Shown here: positions 1 to 8,768 of the stretch, piece by piece | Layout: the number at the start of each line of letters is the position of its first letter | Numbering within the stretch: the first letter of the stretch is position 1 | Origin: Microbacterium sp. | GTDB lineage: Bacteria > Actinomycetota > Actinomycetes > Actinomycetales > Microbacteriaceae | Length of the DNA stretch: 64,000 bases | NCBI RefSeq assembly: GCF_026393345.1 | Contig: NZ_JAPLAI010000042.1 | Coordinates: 8,434 to 72,433 of the forward strand | Direction: 5' to 3' | Notes under the pieces: generated by a model | Told to the model about the DNA's origin: nothing | What the model saw: the letters and a program-made list of their open reading frames with translations, nothing else | The model's database searches: none | Program-made: the position numbers and the translations under genes

Positions 1-1
1 C

Positions 2-625
2 CTCGACGAGGCGTCCGAGTTCCTCGTGGTGGCCGCGACCCTGCTCGACATGAAGGTCGCGGGGCTCCTGCCGCAGGGCGAGCTCGTCGACGCCGAATCC
101 GTCGCCATTCTCGAGGCCCGTGACCTGCTGTTCGCGCGCCTGCTGCAGTACCGCGCGTTCAAAGAGGTGTCCGCCTGGTTCGCCCGCTGCCTTGAGCGCG
201 AGGACCGCCGGCACACCCGCAGCGTGCGGCTCGACGACAAGCACCGCCGGCAGGTTCCGGATCTCGTGTGGACGCTCACCCCGCAGGACTTCGCGGCGCT
301 GGCGATGCTCGCGCTCACCCCCAAGGAGATCCCGCACGTCGGCCTCGACCACCTGCACGCCCCGCTGGTCAGCATCCGGGAGCAGGCCGCCATCGTCGTC
401 ACGCTGCTCCGCGACCGGGGCAGCCTCACCTTCCGTGAACTCGTGGCCGGCGTCACCGCGCCCGGCGTCGTCGTCGCCCGCTTCCTGTCCATCCTCGAGC
501 TGTACCGTCACGCCGCGCTCTCCTTCGAACAGCTCGAACCCCTCGGCGAGCTGACCCTGCGCTGGAGCGCCCAGCGGTGGTCCGACGAGAACCTCGCCAC
601 CCTCGGAGCCGACTATGACCACTGA
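2..625 (+). CDS. scpA: Segregation and condensation protein A (5' end outside window)
   Basis: This is the C-terminal part of ScpA, the kleisin subunit that with ScpB and SMC condenses and segregates the chromosome in the cytoplasm. The reading frame is open from base 2 and ends at the TGA at 623-625, so the true start lies upstream of the window. The visible piece has the ScpA C-terminal helices and winged-helix region, with ATLLDMK near the beginning and a helix-rich middle containing DFAALAMLALTP. The stop overlaps the start of scpB by 11 bases, so the two are translationally coupled, as usual for this pair. Identity follows from these motifs and from scpB next door. Confidence 0.93.
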   Translation, partial: LDEASEFLVVAATLLDMKVAGLLPQGELVDAESVAILEARDLLFARLLQYRAFKEVSAWFARCLEREDRRHTRSVRLDDKHRRQVPDLVWTLTPQDFAALAMLALTPKEIPHVGLDHLHAPLVSIREQAAIVVTLLRDRGSLTFRELVAGVTAPGVVVARFLSILELYRHAALSFEQLEPLGELTLRWSAQRWSDENLATLGADYDH

Positions 626-1187
626 CGTCCCCCCGATCGACATCGCCCGCCAGCTCGAGGCGATCCTGTTCGTCGTCGACGAGCCGCAGAGCCTCGTCAG
701 CCTCGCCACCGCGGTGTCCGCACCCGTGCCCGCCGTCCGCCAGGCCGTCGAGGGACTCGTCGCCGACTACGACGGCGAGACCGGCGGCCCGCGCCGCGGA
801 TTCGAACTGCGCGAGGTCGGCGGCGGCTGGCGACTGTACGTGCGGGAGGACCACGACCAGCTGGTCTCCGACTTCGTCAACTCGCAGACCCCGTCGCGGC
901 TGTCGCAGGCAGCTCTCGAGACCCTCGCCGTCATCGCCTACAAGCAGCCCGTCACCCGCGGGCAGGTGGCCTCCATCCGTGCCGTCAACGTCGATTCGGT
1001 CGTCCGCACGCTCGTCGCCCGCGGGCTCATCACCGAGGTCGGCCAGGACTCCGAGACCGGTGCCATCCTGTACGGCACGACCGACGCGCTGCTCGCGCAC
1101 CTCGGGGTCAACTCCCTCGAGGAACTTCCCCCCATTTCACCGCTGCTCGACGACGGGTCGGCCGGCTTCGAGGAGTTCATCCGATGA
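615..1187 (+). CDS. scpB: Segregation and condensation protein B
   Basis: ScpB (190 aa) forms a homodimer of tandem winged-helix domains that binds ScpA in the SMC-ScpAB condensin. The first domain lies at about residues 10-85 and the second at about 95-165. The segment ETLAVIAYKQPVTRGQVASI is typical of the second domain. The start overlaps scpA and the stop (1185-1187) overlaps the next start, so translation across scpA, scpB and the pseudouridine synthase is coupled. Length is normal for actinobacteria. This scpA-scpB-rluB-like-tyrA-cmk-der order is a familiar actinobacterial arrangement. Confidence 0.95.
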   Translation: MTTDVPPIDIARQLEAILFVVDEPQSLVSLATAVSAPVPAVRQAVEGLVADYDGETGGPRRGFELREVGGGWRLYVREDHDQLVSDFVNSQTPSRLSQAALETLAVIAYKQPVTRGQVASIRAVNVDSVVRTLVARGLITEVGQDSETGAILYGTTDALLAHLGVNSLEELPPISPLLDDGSAGFEEFIR

Positions 1188-1963
1188 CCCCGCAGGACCA
1201 GACCCCCGACGCCGACGGCGTCCGCCTCCAGAAGGTACTCGCCAATGCGGGCGTCGCCTCCCGCCGCGTGGTGGAGGACATGATCGTCGCCGGCCGCATC
1301 CGGGTCAACGGTGTGACCGTGACCGAGCTCGGCCGCCGCATCGACCCCGAGAACGACCTCGTCGACGTGGACGGCACCGCCGTGCAGCTCGATCAGAGCA
1401 AGCGCTACGTCATGCTGAACAAGCCCACCGGGGTCGTCAGCACCATGAGCGACGAGCAGGGCCGGCCCGACCTCCGGCAGTTCACCCGGGAGTGGGAGGA
1501 ACGGCTGTACAACGTGGGCCGGCTGGATGCGGAGACGAGCGGACTGCTCGTCCTCACCAACGACGGCGACCTCGCCCACGTGCTCGCGCACCCCTCGTTC
1601 GGGGTCACCAAGGTCTACATCGCCCGCGTCCGCGACACCGTCTCCGCACAGACGATCAGCCGGCTCACCCGCGGGATCGAGCTGGAAGACGGCCCCATCG
1701 CGGCGGATAAGGCTCGGCTGCTGGATGCCAGCGGTTCCTCGAGCCTGGTGGAGCTCACGCTGCACTCCGGTCGCAACCGCATCGTCCGCCGCATGATGGC
1801 CGCGGTCGGTCACCCGGTGCAGGAGCTGGTCCGGCGGCAGTTCGGGCCCCTCCACCTGGGAACGCTCCCTGCGGGGCGGGCCCGGGAGTTGACTACGATG
1901 GAGCGGGGCGCGCTGTTGACTCTCGCGCGCCGCGATGCGGAGAACACTCCGCCCGCCGGCTAG
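1184..1963 (+). CDS. rRNA pseudouridine synthase, RluB/RsuA family
   Basis: This 259-residue protein isomerises a uridine in ribosomal RNA to pseudouridine. It has an N-terminal S4 RNA-binding domain (about residues 13-60, QKVLANAGVASRR) followed by the RsuA/RluB catalytic domain. The catalytic aspartate is D115 in the GRLDAETSG motif. The C-terminal HSGRNRIVRRM segment is also typical of the RluB/RluE branch. The start overlaps scpB by four bases (ATGA), so it belongs to the same operon. The large-subunit RluB role is inferred from family resemblance; the target base cannot be read from the sequence. Confidence 0.93.
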   Translation: MTPQDQTPDADGVRLQKVLANAGVASRRVVEDMIVAGRIRVNGVTVTELGRRIDPENDLVDVDGTAVQLDQSKRYVMLNKPTGVVSTMSDEQGRPDLRQFTREWEERLYNVGRLDAETSGLLVLTNDGDLAHVLAHPSFGVTKVYIARVRDTVSAQTISRLTRGIELEDGPIAADKARLLDASGSSSLVELTLHSGRNRIVRRMMAAVGHPVQELVRRQFGPLHLGTLPAGRARELTTMERGALLTLARRDAENTPPAG

Positions 1964-1971
1964 GAGATCCA

Positions 1972-3093
1972 GTGAGCCAGACGACGATCGCGCGCGAGCG
2001 AGGCGCTGCCCGTACGTCCGGCACCGTCCGCATCGTCGGTGCGGGGCTGCTGGGGGCGTCCCTCGGCCACGCGCTCACCGCCCTCGGCGTCGACGTGGTG
2101 CTCGCCGACACCTCGCCCGCGCAGCTGCGGCTCGCCATCGACTACGGTGCCGGCCGCGCCGCGCGCGACGACGACGCGCCGGGTCTCATCGTCGTCGCGG
2201 TCCCGCCGGATGTCGTCGCCGACGTCGTGGAGCGGGAACTCGCCGACTACCCGGGAGCGGTCGTCACCGACGTCGCGAGCGTGAAGCTCGAGCCGTATCT
2301 GCGGCTCCGCGAACGCGGTGCCGACCTTCGCCGCTACATCGGCTCGCACCCGCTGGCCGGGCGCGAGCGTGGGGGAGCGATCGCCGCCCGCGCCGACCTG
2401 TTCGTCGGGCGCCCCTGGGTGGTGTGCCGGGATGCGGAGACCTCCGCCGCCGACCTCGCCCGGGTCGAGGCGCTCGCGCTCGACGTCGGCGCTACCCCGG
2501 TGGAGATGGGCCCGGAGGAGCACGACCGCTCCGTCGCGCTCGTCTCGCATGTGCCGCAGCTGGTCGCGAGCCTCCTTGCCGGCCGTTTCGTCGGCGCCCC
2601 CGCCAACGCGCTGGGACTCGCGGGCCAGGGCGTGCGCGACACGACCCGCATCGCCGCATCCGCCCCCGAGCTGTGGGTGCAGATCCTCGGGGCGAACGCC
2701 GCCCCCGTGGTCGAGGTGCTCGACGCCCTCGCCGACGACCTCACCGCCGTGGCCGACGCGCTGCGGCACCCCGACGCCCCCGGCGCCCGCCGGGCGGTCG
2801 CCGACACGATCCGCCGCGGCAACCAGGGTGTCGAACGACTCCCCGGCAAGCACGGCCAGAACCGCCGCTTCGAGACCGTCATCGTGCTCGTCGACGACAC
2901 CCCGGGCCAGCTCGGCCGTCTGTTCGGCGAGCTGGGGGAGTTGGGCGTCAACGTGGAAGACCTGCGCCTGGAGCATTCGCCCGGCGCTCAGTTCGGCCTG
3001 GCCGAGATCAGCGTGGTGCCGGCTGCAGCGCAGCCCGCCGCCGACGGCCTCACCGAACGCGGATGGAAGATTGCGAGCACCACCAATGACTGA
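1972..3093 (+). CDS. tyrA: Prephenate dehydrogenase
   Basis: It catalyses NAD-dependent oxidative decarboxylation of prephenate to 4-hydroxyphenylpyruvate in tyrosine synthesis. The 373-residue protein starts at a GTG 8 bases after the previous stop. A Rossmann dinucleotide motif GAGLLG lies at residues 23-28. The prephenate-binding [11 protein letters not shown] carries the expected catalytic His at 126. From about residue 303 there is a C-terminal ACT-like regulatory domain ([14 protein letters not shown]), which suggests feedback control by an aromatic amino acid. The 3' end overlaps cmk by 8 bases. Confidence 0.93.
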   Translation: MSQTTIARERGAARTSGTVRIVGAGLLGASLGHALTALGVDVVLADTSPAQLRLAIDYGAGRAARDDDAPGLIVVAVPPDVVADVVERELADYPGAVVTDVASVKLEPYLRLRERGADLRRYIGSHPLAGRERGGAIAARADLFVGRPWVVCRDAETSAADLARVEALALDVGATPVEMGPEEHDRSVALVSHVPQLVASLLAGRFVGAPANALGLAGQGVRDTTRIAASAPELWVQILGANAAPVVEVLDALADDLTAVADALRHPDAPGARRAVADTIRRGNQGVERLPGKHGQNRRFETVIVLVDDTPGQLGRLFGELGELGVNVEDLRLEHSPGAQFGLAEISVVPAAAQPAADGLTERGWKIASTTND

Positions 3094-3793
3094 ACCTCTC
3101 ACCCACGCGCCGGACGCGCCGGTGGTGGTGGCCGTCGACGGCCCCGCCGGCAGCGGCAAGTCCTCCGTGTCCAAGGCGGTCGCGCGCCGCCGCGGCTACG
3201 GCTACCTCGACACCGGTGCCGCCTACCGCGCCCTCGCCTGGCACGCTCTCGACCGCGGTGCCGACACCTCCGACTCCAGCGCCGTCGTCGAGGTCCTCGG
3301 CGACTTCGACTACGCCGTCTCGCTCGACCCCGACGCCTTCTGGGTGCGGGTCGGCGCGACCGATGTGACCGCCGCGATCCGCGAGCCGCGGGTGACCGAC
3401 GCCGTCAGCGGCGTCGCTCGCATCCCGTTCGTACGCCAGGCGGCGACCACCCTGTTCCGACGCCTCGTCGCCGAGTCCGGTCGCCGCGGCGTCGTCGTCG
3501 AGGGCCGCGACATCACCACCGTCGTCGCTCCCGACGCCCCGGTGCGGATTCTCCTCACCGCCGCCGAAGAGGTGCGCGCCGCGCGCCGGAGCGCAGAGAC
3601 CAGCGAGCAGGATGCGGCGACCGTCGCCGCCTCCCTGCAACGCCGAGACGCCGCCGATGCGACGGTGTCCGAATTCATGACAGCCGCTGACGGGGTCGAG
3701 GTGGTCGATTCGACCGATCTCGACTTCGACGGCACGGTCGCGGCGGTCCTCGCCGTGATCACGAATGCCCCGGAGGTGCGCCTTGGGCGCTGA
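3086..3793 (+). CDS. cmk: Cytidylate kinase
   Basis: Cmk phosphorylates CMP and dCMP with ATP in pyrimidine nucleotide recycling. The chosen ATG at 3086 sits inside the last codons of tyrA and gives a normal 235-residue protein; the much longer upstream extension in this frame is only the shadow of tyrA. The P-loop GPAGSGKSS is at residues 19-27. The [10 protein letters not shown] motif and [10 protein letters not shown] are diagnostic of CMP kinase. The stop lies 11 bases downstream of the putative der start, so cmk and der are also coupled. Confidence 0.95.
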   Translation: MTEPLTHAPDAPVVVAVDGPAGSGKSSVSKAVARRRGYGYLDTGAAYRALAWHALDRGADTSDSSAVVEVLGDFDYAVSLDPDAFWVRVGATDVTAAIREPRVTDAVSGVARIPFVRQAATTLFRRLVAESGRRGVVVEGRDITTVVAPDAPVRILLTAAEEVRAARRSAETSEQDAATVAASLQRRDAADATVSEFMTAADGVEVVDSTDLDFDGTVAAVLAVITNAPEVRLGR

Positions 3794-5306
3794 AGACGAA
3801 TACGAAGGCGGGCCCGACCAGCTCGCAGAGAAGCTGGCCGACCTCGATGAGGCGCTCGCCGAACAGCGGGCGGAGGCCCTGCGGGCCGGCCTCGCAGAGT
3901 ACGACCTGGATCCGGAGGACGCCGAGCTGCTCGCCGGCATGGTCTCCGGCGACGGGGTCCTCGAGTTCCTGCCGGCCCTGCCGGTGGTCGCGATCGTCGG
4001 CCGTCCGAATGTCGGCAAGTCGGCGCTGGTGAACCGCATCCTCGGCCGCCGTGAGGCCGTCGTCGAGGACACCCCCGGTGTCACCCGCGACCGGGTCACG
4101 TACAAGGCCGAGTGGATGGACCGCCGGTTCTCGCTCGTCGACACCGGCGGCTGGGAGCCCGATGCCCGCGGCATCGACAAGTCGGTCGCAGCCCAGGCGG
4201 AGGTGGCCGTCGACCTCGCCGACGTCGTGCTGTTCGTCGTCGACGCCATGGTCGGGGCCACCTCGACCGATGAGCACGTGGTCAAGATGCTGCGTCGCAG
4301 CGGCAAACCGGTGCTGCTGGTCGCCAACAAGATCGACGATGCCCGGCAGGAGCCGGAAGCTGCCGTGCTGTGGAACCTCGGTCTCGGCGAGCCGTACCCG
4401 GTCTCCGCGATCCACGGGCGCGGTGTCGCGGACCTCCTCGACCACATCATGACGGTGCTGCCGGAGGTGTCCGCGGTCGCCAAGCACGAGATCGGCGGGC
4501 CGCGACGCGTGGCCATCCTCGGCCGCCCGAACGTCGGCAAGTCGTCGCTGCTGAACAAGGCCGCGGGCGAGGAGCGCGTCGTCGTCAACGAGCTCGCGGG
4601 CACCACCCGCGACCCGGTGGACGAGATCGTGGAGCTTGGCGGCAAGCTGTGGCGCCTCGTCGACACCGCGGGTATCCGTCGCCGCGTACATCTGCAGCAG
4701 GGCGCCGACTTCTACGCGTCACTGCGGACCTCCGCGGCGCTCGAGAAGGCCGAAGTCGCCGTCGTCGTGCTGGACGTGTCGCAGAAGCTCAGCGAGCAGG
4801 ACGTCCGCATCATCGACATGGTGCTGGAGTCGGGCCGCGCGCTCGTGCTCGCGTTCAACAAGTGGGACCTCCTCACCACCCCGGAGCTCGTGGACAGCGA
4901 GCGCCGCCGGTACCTGGAGCGCGAGATCGAGCAGGACCTGGCGCACGTCGCCTGGGCTCCGCGCGTCAACATCTCCGCCCGTACCGGCCGGCACCTGGAG
5001 AAGCTCGTTCCGGCGCTGGAGACGGCGCTGGAGTCGTGGGACCAGCGCATCCCGACCGGCAAGTTCAACGCGTTCCTGTCGGAGCTCGTGGCCGAGCACC
5101 CGCACCCGCTCCGCGGCGGCAAGCAGCCCCGCATCCTGTTCGGCACCCAGGCAGGCACCCGTCCGCCGACGTTCGTGCTGTTCACGACCGGGTTCCTCGA
5201 CCCCGGCTACCGCCGGTTCATCCAGCGGCGCCTGCGCGAGATCTACGGTTTCGAGGGGTCGCCGATCGTCGTGAACATGCGCGTGCGTGAGAAGCGACAG
5301 CGCTGA
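3783..5306 (+). CDS. der: Ribosome biogenesis GTPase Der (EngA)
   Basis: Der is an essential GTPase with two G domains that acts in 50S ribosomal subunit assembly. The TTG at 3783 is chosen as start because a GGAGG ribosome-binding site lies six bases upstream (3772-3776); the ATG at 3765 has no such site. The first P-loop GRPNVGKS is at residues 73-80 and the second near 247-254. The G3 motifs are DTGGW and DTAGI, and the G4 motifs are NKID and NKWD. A KH-like C-terminal domain follows. At 507 residues it has an acidic actinobacterial N-terminal extension of about 65 residues. Confidence 0.95.
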   Translation: MGAEDEYEGGPDQLAEKLADLDEALAEQRAEALRAGLAEYDLDPEDAELLAGMVSGDGVLEFLPALPVVAIVGRPNVGKSALVNRILGRREAVVEDTPGVTRDRVTYKAEWMDRRFSLVDTGGWEPDARGIDKSVAAQAEVAVDLADVVLFVVDAMVGATSTDEHVVKMLRRSGKPVLLVANKIDDARQEPEAAVLWNLGLGEPYPVSAIHGRGVADLLDHIMTVLPEVSAVAKHEIGGPRRVAILGRPNVGKSSLLNKAAGEERVVVNELAGTTRDPVDEIVELGGKLWRLVDTAGIRRRVHLQQGADFYASLRTSAALEKAEVAVVVLDVSQKLSEQDVRIIDMVLESGRALVLAFNKWDLLTTPELVDSERRRYLEREIEQDLAHVAWAPRVNISARTGRHLEKLVPALETALESWDQRIPTGKFNAFLSELVAEHPHPLRGGKQPRILFGTQAGTRPPTFVLFTTGFLDPGYRRFIQRRLREIYGFEGSPIVVNMRVREKRQR

Positions 5307-5363
5307 GTGTCATTCGTGACGGCCGTAATACGTCCGTCGCACACGGTGTGAAAAGCTGAGGAC

Positions 5364-6257
5364 GTGACGATCCAACCCCCCGCTCCCGGTGAATCGCGCC
5401 GCCCCGAGGGGCCGCGCGACCCCGGCGACGCGTGGGTCGTCGCGCCCACCGGCGAACGCTACTGGGGTCGCTTCGGCGCCGCAGGCCTGCTCGCGCACGA
5501 CCCCCAACGGGGTGTGCTGCTGCAGCACCGGGTGTCGTGGAGCCACTTCGGCGGCACCTGGGCGCTGCCCGGCGGTGCCCGGCACGAGGGGGAGTCCGCC
5601 GTCGACGGCGCCATGCGCGAATCGCTGGAAGAGGCGGGCGTTCCGCTCGGCTCGGTCCAGCCGCGCCTTCTCAGCGTCTTCGACCTCGGCTACTGGTCGT
5701 ACGCGACCCTCGTCGCCGATGTCGTCGCCCCGTTCGAACCCGTCATCAGCGACCCGGAGAGCGTCGAGCTGTCGTGGGTGCCGGTCGATGAAGTTGACGA
5801 CTATCCGCTGCATCCCGCGTTCGCCGCGTCCTGGGAGCAGCTGCGTCCGCTCCTCGACGTGCGTCCGGTGATCGTCGTGGACGCCGCCAACGTCGTCGGC
5901 TCCGTGCCGGACGGCTGGTGGCGCGACCGCGCCGGCGCCGCCGAGCGCCTGCTGACCCGGCTGAGCGACTGGGCCGCCGCCGGTGTGGCAGGCACCGAGC
6001 TCGGGCTGCCCGAACGCACTTGGTATCCCGAGGTCGTGGTGGTCCTGGAAGGCCAGGCTGTATCCGCCCCGGCGGTCGGCGGGGTCACCGTTGTCACGGC
6101 TCCCGGTGAGGGCGACGACGAGATCGCCGCGCAGGCCGTGCGCTTCGCCGCATCCGGGGCTCAGGTCACCGTCGTGACGAGTGACCGCGGTCTCGCGGCG
6201 CGGGTGCCCGGCACTGTCCGCGGTACGCGCTGGCTGCGGGATCTGCTCGACGCCTGA
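5364..6257 (+). CDS. Nudix hydrolase fused to a NYN/PIN-like domain
   Basis: This 297-residue protein carries a Nudix domain at about residues 20-160, with a nearly canonical Nudix box at 71-93 (GARHEGES...RESLEEAGV). Such domains hydrolyse nucleoside diphosphates linked to another group. The C-terminal third (about 169-297) opens with VIVVDAANVVGSVPDGWW and later has DDEIAAQA and VVTSDRGL. This pattern of acidic residues is like NYN/PIN-type nucleases. Together the domains suggest nucleotide or RNA-end processing, but the substrate is unknown. The GTG start has no strong ribosome-binding site. The Nudix call is firm and the nuclease-like call is an inference. Confidence 0.85.
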   Translation: MTIQPPAPGESRRPEGPRDPGDAWVVAPTGERYWGRFGAAGLLAHDPQRGVLLQHRVSWSHFGGTWALPGGARHEGESAVDGAMRESLEEAGVPLGSVQPRLLSVFDLGYWSYATLVADVVAPFEPVISDPESVELSWVPVDEVDDYPLHPAFAASWEQLRPLLDVRPVIVVDAANVVGSVPDGWWRDRAGAAERLLTRLSDWAAAGVAGTELGLPERTWYPEVVVVLEGQAVSAPAVGGVTVVTAPGEGDDEIAAQAVRFAASGAQVTVVTSDRGLAARVPGTVRGTRWLRDLLDA

Positions 6258-6286
6258 TTTCGTCGCCGGACGCAGGGACGTAGCCA

Positions 6287-6371
6287 GTCGCCGGATTCGG
6301 AGATGTCACCGAATTCGGAGCATCCGGGCCTGATCGCTCCGAATTTCGTGACATCCCCGAATCTCGCGACA
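6287..6371. repeat. 85-bp intergenic palindromic repeat, copy 1
   Basis: This element lies between two convergent genes. Each arm contains two 18-bp tandem units related to TGTCGCGAGATTCGGGGA, and the two arms are inverted relative to each other. A second copy is at 44893-44977 in opposite orientation. An ungapped by-eye alignment of the two gives about 75 of 85 identical positions, and similarity stops sharply at both ends. The structure would make a strong hairpin in RNA from either side. It could act as a bidirectional terminator or be a REP/MITE-like mobile repeat. Confidence 0.8.
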
Positions 6372-6417
6372 GCGCGGGGCGCCACGGCCATGACCGGGCA
6401 GCAGCACTCGGATGCGG

Positions 6418-6798
6418 TCAGTCTTCGCGACCGCGGAGTTTCTCCAGGTCGCGCCGCTCACGCTTCGTCGGACGCCCGGCCCCGCGATCGCGGACGGGCA
6501 CGAACGCGGTGAGCTCGCGCGGTGGCGGCGGGGGAGTGAGGTCCTCGAAGGCCGGGGCCGCGACCTGCGCGCCGACGCGCTTGGTCAGCAGCTTCCGCAC
6601 GATGAGCGTCCGGTCGAACCCGCTGATCCGCACGCGCACCTCGTCCCCCGGCCGCACCGGCTGGGCCGCCTTCGCCCGGTCGCCGTTCAGCCGCACATGT
6701 CCGGCACGGCACGCGGTGGTCGCGGCGGATCGGGTCTTGTAGACCCGTATCGCCCATAGCCACACGTCCACGCGGACAGAGGGCACCGCATCCGTCAT
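6418..6798 (-). CDS. RNA-binding S4 domain protein (Hsp15/HslR-like)
   Basis: This small basic 126-residue protein has an N-terminal S4 RNA-binding domain (RVDVWLWAIRVYKTRSAAT, then GHVRLNG) like Hsp15. Hsp15 binds stalled 50S subunits with attached nascent chains. The ATG at 6798 (revcomp) is chosen because it begins at the S4 domain and overlaps the stop of the upstream lysoplasmalogenase gene by four bases. The longer open frame upstream is that gene's shadow. The tail is rich in R/K (RPTKRERRDLEKLRGRED). A stalled-ribosome recycling role is inferred from family only. Confidence 0.9.
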   Translation of the reverse strand: MTDAVPSVRVDVWLWAIRVYKTRSAATTACRAGHVRLNGDRAKAAQPVRPGDEVRVRISGFDRTLIVRKLLTKRVGAQVAAPAFEDLTPPPPPRELTAFVPVRDRGAGRPTKRERRDLEKLRGRED

Positions 6799-7511
6799 CG
6801 CGCCCGCTTCGCCCGCAGCACCACGACGGCGCCGGCGGCGATGAGGCCCTGCCCGGCGCAGTACGTGACCATGACGGCGGGACTCGTCCAGTCCGGCATG
6901 GCATCCGTCAGGAACAGGCGGAACGCGAGGATCGAATCGGACGCGAGGAACAGGGCGCCGCCGAGCGCAACCGCCGGCGTCGAGCGGGCGGCGGATGCGG
7001 CAGTCGCGCCCAGCAGGAGCCCGTAGGCGCCGATCGCGATCAGCCAGCCGACACCGCCTTCTTGCGAGAGCAGGGCGGGGGCGAGGACGGCGAGCAGTAC
7101 GATCCACCAGACCACATACACCGCCGACCACAGCGGCAGCCGGCCGCGCGCGAGGAAGCGCATGAACAGGATGATGTAGCAGACGTGCGCGAGCCCGAAG
7201 CACGCCAGCATCATCGGGAGTTCGGGCGCGAACGGGAAGAACGTCGCTGCGCCGTCGCCGAGCCACGACAGCGCGAGTGCGAGGAAGAGCAGCGTGAATG
7301 GCGTGCCCCACCCCGAACCACGCCCGGTCCAGAGGACGGCGAGGGCGAGGAGTGGCATCAGCGCGAGCTTCGTGGGCCCGGCCAGCGCATCGTTGCCGAC
7401 GGCCAGGGCGATCACGTGCACAATGGCGAGGGCCACGTACGGGAGGAACGCCCAGAGCGGCGTGGCCGTGGTGGGGCGGCGAGTCTGGGCGGGACCGGCG
7501 TCGATGCTCAC
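6795..7511 (-). CDS. Lysoplasmalogenase family membrane protein (YhhN/TMEM86)
   Basis: This 238-residue integral membrane protein has about seven or eight hydrophobic segments and the YhhN pattern (SWLGDGAATFF, then LASDSILAFRLF). Animal members hydrolyse the vinyl-ether bond of lysoplasmalogens; the substrate of bacterial members is uncertain. The GTG at 7511 is chosen because it overlaps the upstream GNAT gene by four bases. Three minus-strand genes (GNAT, this one and the S4 protein) overlap by four bases each and form one operon. Confidence 0.88.
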   Translation of the reverse strand: MSIDAGPAQTRRPTTATPLWAFLPYVALAIVHVIALAVGNDALAGPTKLALMPLLALAVLWTGRGSGWGTPFTLLFLALALSWLGDGAATFFPFAPELPMMLACFGLAHVCYIILFMRFLARGRLPLWSAVYVVWWIVLLAVLAPALLSQEGGVGWLIAIGAYGLLLGATAASAARSTPAVALGGALFLASDSILAFRLFLTDAMPDWTSPAVMVTYCAGQGLIAAGAVVVLRAKRAR

Positions 7512-8113
7512 CCGCTCACGGTATCGCTCCGGGCGGGGGAGAGATCGAGGGACACGACGGCGCGATGCGGGCGGCTGCGCCCCACCTCGCGGAATCCCGC
7601 GTCGAGGAACACCGACAACACACCGAGGTAGAGGTCGTTCGTCGGCACCTTCTGCATGGTCGGGTCGAACGGGTACGCCTCGAGGGTGCGCGCCCCGTTC
7701 TCCCGGGCCAGGCCGATCGCGCCGTCCAACAGCGCCCGCATGACACCCTGACCGCGGAACTCCTTGCGGATGGAGAAGCAGGTGACCGCCCACACGGACG
7801 CGTCGTCCCAGGGCTCGGCGGAGAGGGCGAACGTGCGGGTGCGCGCCAGCCGCGGCTGGCGGATGCGAGGGCCCACGCGCACCCATCCCGCTGCCGCGCC
7901 ATCGACCCGGGCGATGAGGCCGGGCGGCGGGGATGCGGCCACCTCGGCCGCCAGCAGATCCTCGCGCTCCTCGCGTGAGGTGCGATCGAACTCTCTGGCC
8001 TGCAGCGTCCACCACTGGCACTGGCAACTGGCGCCGTCCCCGCCGCCGGTGAGGGCCTGCTCGACTGCATCCATGGTGCCGGGTGTGGCCGGCACGACCT
8101 CGATGTCGCTCAT
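7508..8113 (-). CDS. GNAT family N-acetyltransferase
   Basis: This 201-residue protein has the GNAT fold. The acetyl-CoA binding motif is EFRGQGVMRALLDGA, followed by a C-terminal strand region with VFLDAGFREVGR. An N-terminal CQCQW cysteine motif is seen in a subgroup of actinobacterial GNATs. It would transfer an acetyl group from acetyl-CoA to an amine, but the acceptor is unknown. The ATG at 8113 (revcomp) is followed directly by MSDIEVVPA. It is the first gene of the three-gene minus-strand operon. Confidence 0.88.
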   Translation of the reverse strand: MSDIEVVPATPGTMDAVEQALTGGGDGASCQCQWWTLQAREFDRTSREEREDLLAAEVAASPPPGLIARVDGAAAGWVRVGPRIRQPRLARTRTFALSAEPWDDASVWAVTCFSIRKEFRGQGVMRALLDGAIGLARENGARTLEAYPFDPTMQKVPTNDLYLGVLSVFLDAGFREVGRSRPHRAVVSLDLSPARSDTVSG

Positions 8114-8219
8114 GCCGTGAGGGTACGCGCCGGCGCCGACACGCGGGGTGTCCCTGCCGCGTTCGCAGGCACGCGCGGGAGCGGGTAGGATTGTCGAGTT
8201 GCCCGCTCGCGGGCGGCAT

Positions 8220-8293
<74 letters not shown>

Positions 8294-8298
8294 CGGAA

Positions 8299-8333
8299 AA
8301 GCCCAGGTGAGAACGTGTTTCTCGCCTGGGCTT
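8299..8333 (+). terminator. Hairpin terminator of tRNA-Pro
   Basis: The arms AAGCCCAGG(T)GAGAA and TTCTC(G)CCTGGGCTT pair around a CGTG loop just after the tRNA. There is no long T-run, as is common in high-GC actinobacteria. Confidence 0.75.
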
Positions 8334-8499
8334 CGTCGTTTCTATGGTCCTCTTCGGAGGGGCTTATGGAAGCATCCGACCGTGGTTGCCGATGCCCTTC
8401 GAGATGCTCCAATTGCGGTCGTTGTGACGAGCCGGGACCTGGAGCCCGATTTTGCCTCGCTCCACGACCGTTTTCATTGCCTGCTCATGCTCTATCTCG

Positions 8500-8675
8500 T
8501 CGCGGAGTCGCTCAGCGTCGTAAAGCCCAACTACTCACCCGACGGGTCGTAGATCCTCTCTGGCTGCGCGGATCCTGACGGGACAAACGAAGGCCTGTGC
8601 GTGATGGACTCCGACGGCACAGACGCCCCGGCAATCTTCCAGACGCGGGAGTACGGGAACCACGGCGTCTGGTAG
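8500..8675 (+). pseudogene. Fragment of a PD40/TolB-like beta-propeller protein
   Basis: In one plus-strand frame the translation reads ...KPNYSPDGS, a TAG stop at 8550-8552, then ILSGCADPDGTNEGLCVMDS and DGTDAPAIFQTREYGNHGVW before a TAG at 8673-8675. The pattern YSPDGS-x-I...VMDSDGTD is the WD40-like PD40 repeat of TolB-type proteins, and the in-frame TAG replaces the residue after PDGS. The upstream part in the same frame (from about 8390) is not recognisable. This is a dead remnant about 100 bp upstream of the next gene. Nothing else recognisable is seen between the tRNA terminator and 8768. Confidence 0.6.
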
Positions 8676-8768
8676 AGGTGCCAGCTCGCGGCAGCGCAAC
8701 TCCGCCATTTCGGATGGGCATGACGGGTGCGTCGGCGACTCGCCGACTCCTGAAAGGCCTGAAAAGCG

